12,594 nucleotides of DNA from contig JBAYNW010000040.1 of the NCBI GenBank assembly GCA_041678605.1, positions 1-12,594 on the forward strand. The letters run 5' to 3'. The notes beneath the pieces were generated by a model. The model was not told the origin of the DNA and made no database searches. It worked only from the letters and a program-made list of their open reading frames with translations. Source of the DNA: JBAYNW01 sp041678605 (GTDB lineage Bacteria; Cyanobacteriota; Vampirovibrionia; Gastranaerophilales; Gastranaerophilaceae). Both the position numbers and the translations under genes were made by a program. Within the stretch, counting starts at the first letter, position 1. Each line of letters begins with the position of its first letter. Of this stretch, positions 12,491 through 12,594 are shown in pieces.

Positions 12491-12594
12491 GTTATTCTTC
12501 CTCCCCCCTTGAGGGACTCTGCCGAACAAAACGATTAAGTATCGTTTTGTGAGAGGTAACGGCGAATTTTGAAACAAGCCTGCGAAAGTCAGAA
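12491..12594. other. Window end without a recognised gene
   Basis: There is a run of C after 12500 and a stem aacgatta/tatcgttttg-like palindrome near 12530-12550. The sequence ttttgtgagagg (12544-12555) also occurs in reverse at about 7264-7276. No coding frame is seen up to the end. Confidence 0.4.

Overview
The window is low-GC bacterial chromosome. Its genes have strong Shine-Dalgarno sites, several near-consensus sigma-70 promoters, and intergenic regions full of short repeats. The gene content is an LCP-family cell-wall ligase, LemA with DUF3137 partners, a cyanobacterial-style group-2 sigma factor, and a 362-aa protein whose N-terminus carries an 'ADTVNF'-type stretch that I associate with gut non-photosynthetic cyanobacteria. 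Together these fit a relative of Vampirovibrionia/Melainabacteria (Gastranaerophilales). That placement is an inference from style and gene families, not a marker-gene result.

Left part, + strand. After a repeat-rich leader (1-442), a TTGATT-17-TATAAT promoter drives an LCP protein (443-1771). A second promoter, TTGACA-17-TAACAT (1778-1806), drives an apparent operon of lemA (1838-2416) and two tandem DUF3137 membrane proteins (2447-3445, 3486-4463). The ends of those two genes are almost identical in DNA while their middles are diverged. The operon is followed by a 186-bp foldback element with 27-bp perfect terminal inverted repeats (4478-4663).

Middle, + strand. A group-2 sigma-70 factor (4923-5927) ends in a strong terminator. 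Next is infC (IF3), whose true start appears to be AUA at 6234, because the upstream GTG lies inside an extended -10 promoter. tRNA-Phe(GAA) (7116-7191) follows, preceded by two 80-bp chimeric copies of its own 5' half and followed by an inverted T-arm copy and a decayed 3' end.

Right part. A minus-strand membrane-anchored hypothetical protein (7477-8565) has a 5-bp microsatellite upstream. A 51-aa basic protein (8843-8998, +) has its own promoter and terminator. It converges with a minus-strand 610-aa protein (9069-10901) that looks like a HerA-type ATPase with lost Walker motifs, fused to a CarD/UvrD-tail-like Tudor domain. PRPP synthase (prs, 11293-12303, -) closes the window.

Scattered through the intergenic DNA are degenerate tandem arrays that switch from 7-bp GGGAAtt-type units to 8-bp ACCnTTCn/ACTTAATC-type units. 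One copy near each end of the window lies in inverted orientation, and the two differ by exactly one 8-bp unit. These arrays, the tRNA-derived modules, the pseudo-ATPase fusion and the 51-aa gene are the parts most likely to be undescribed.
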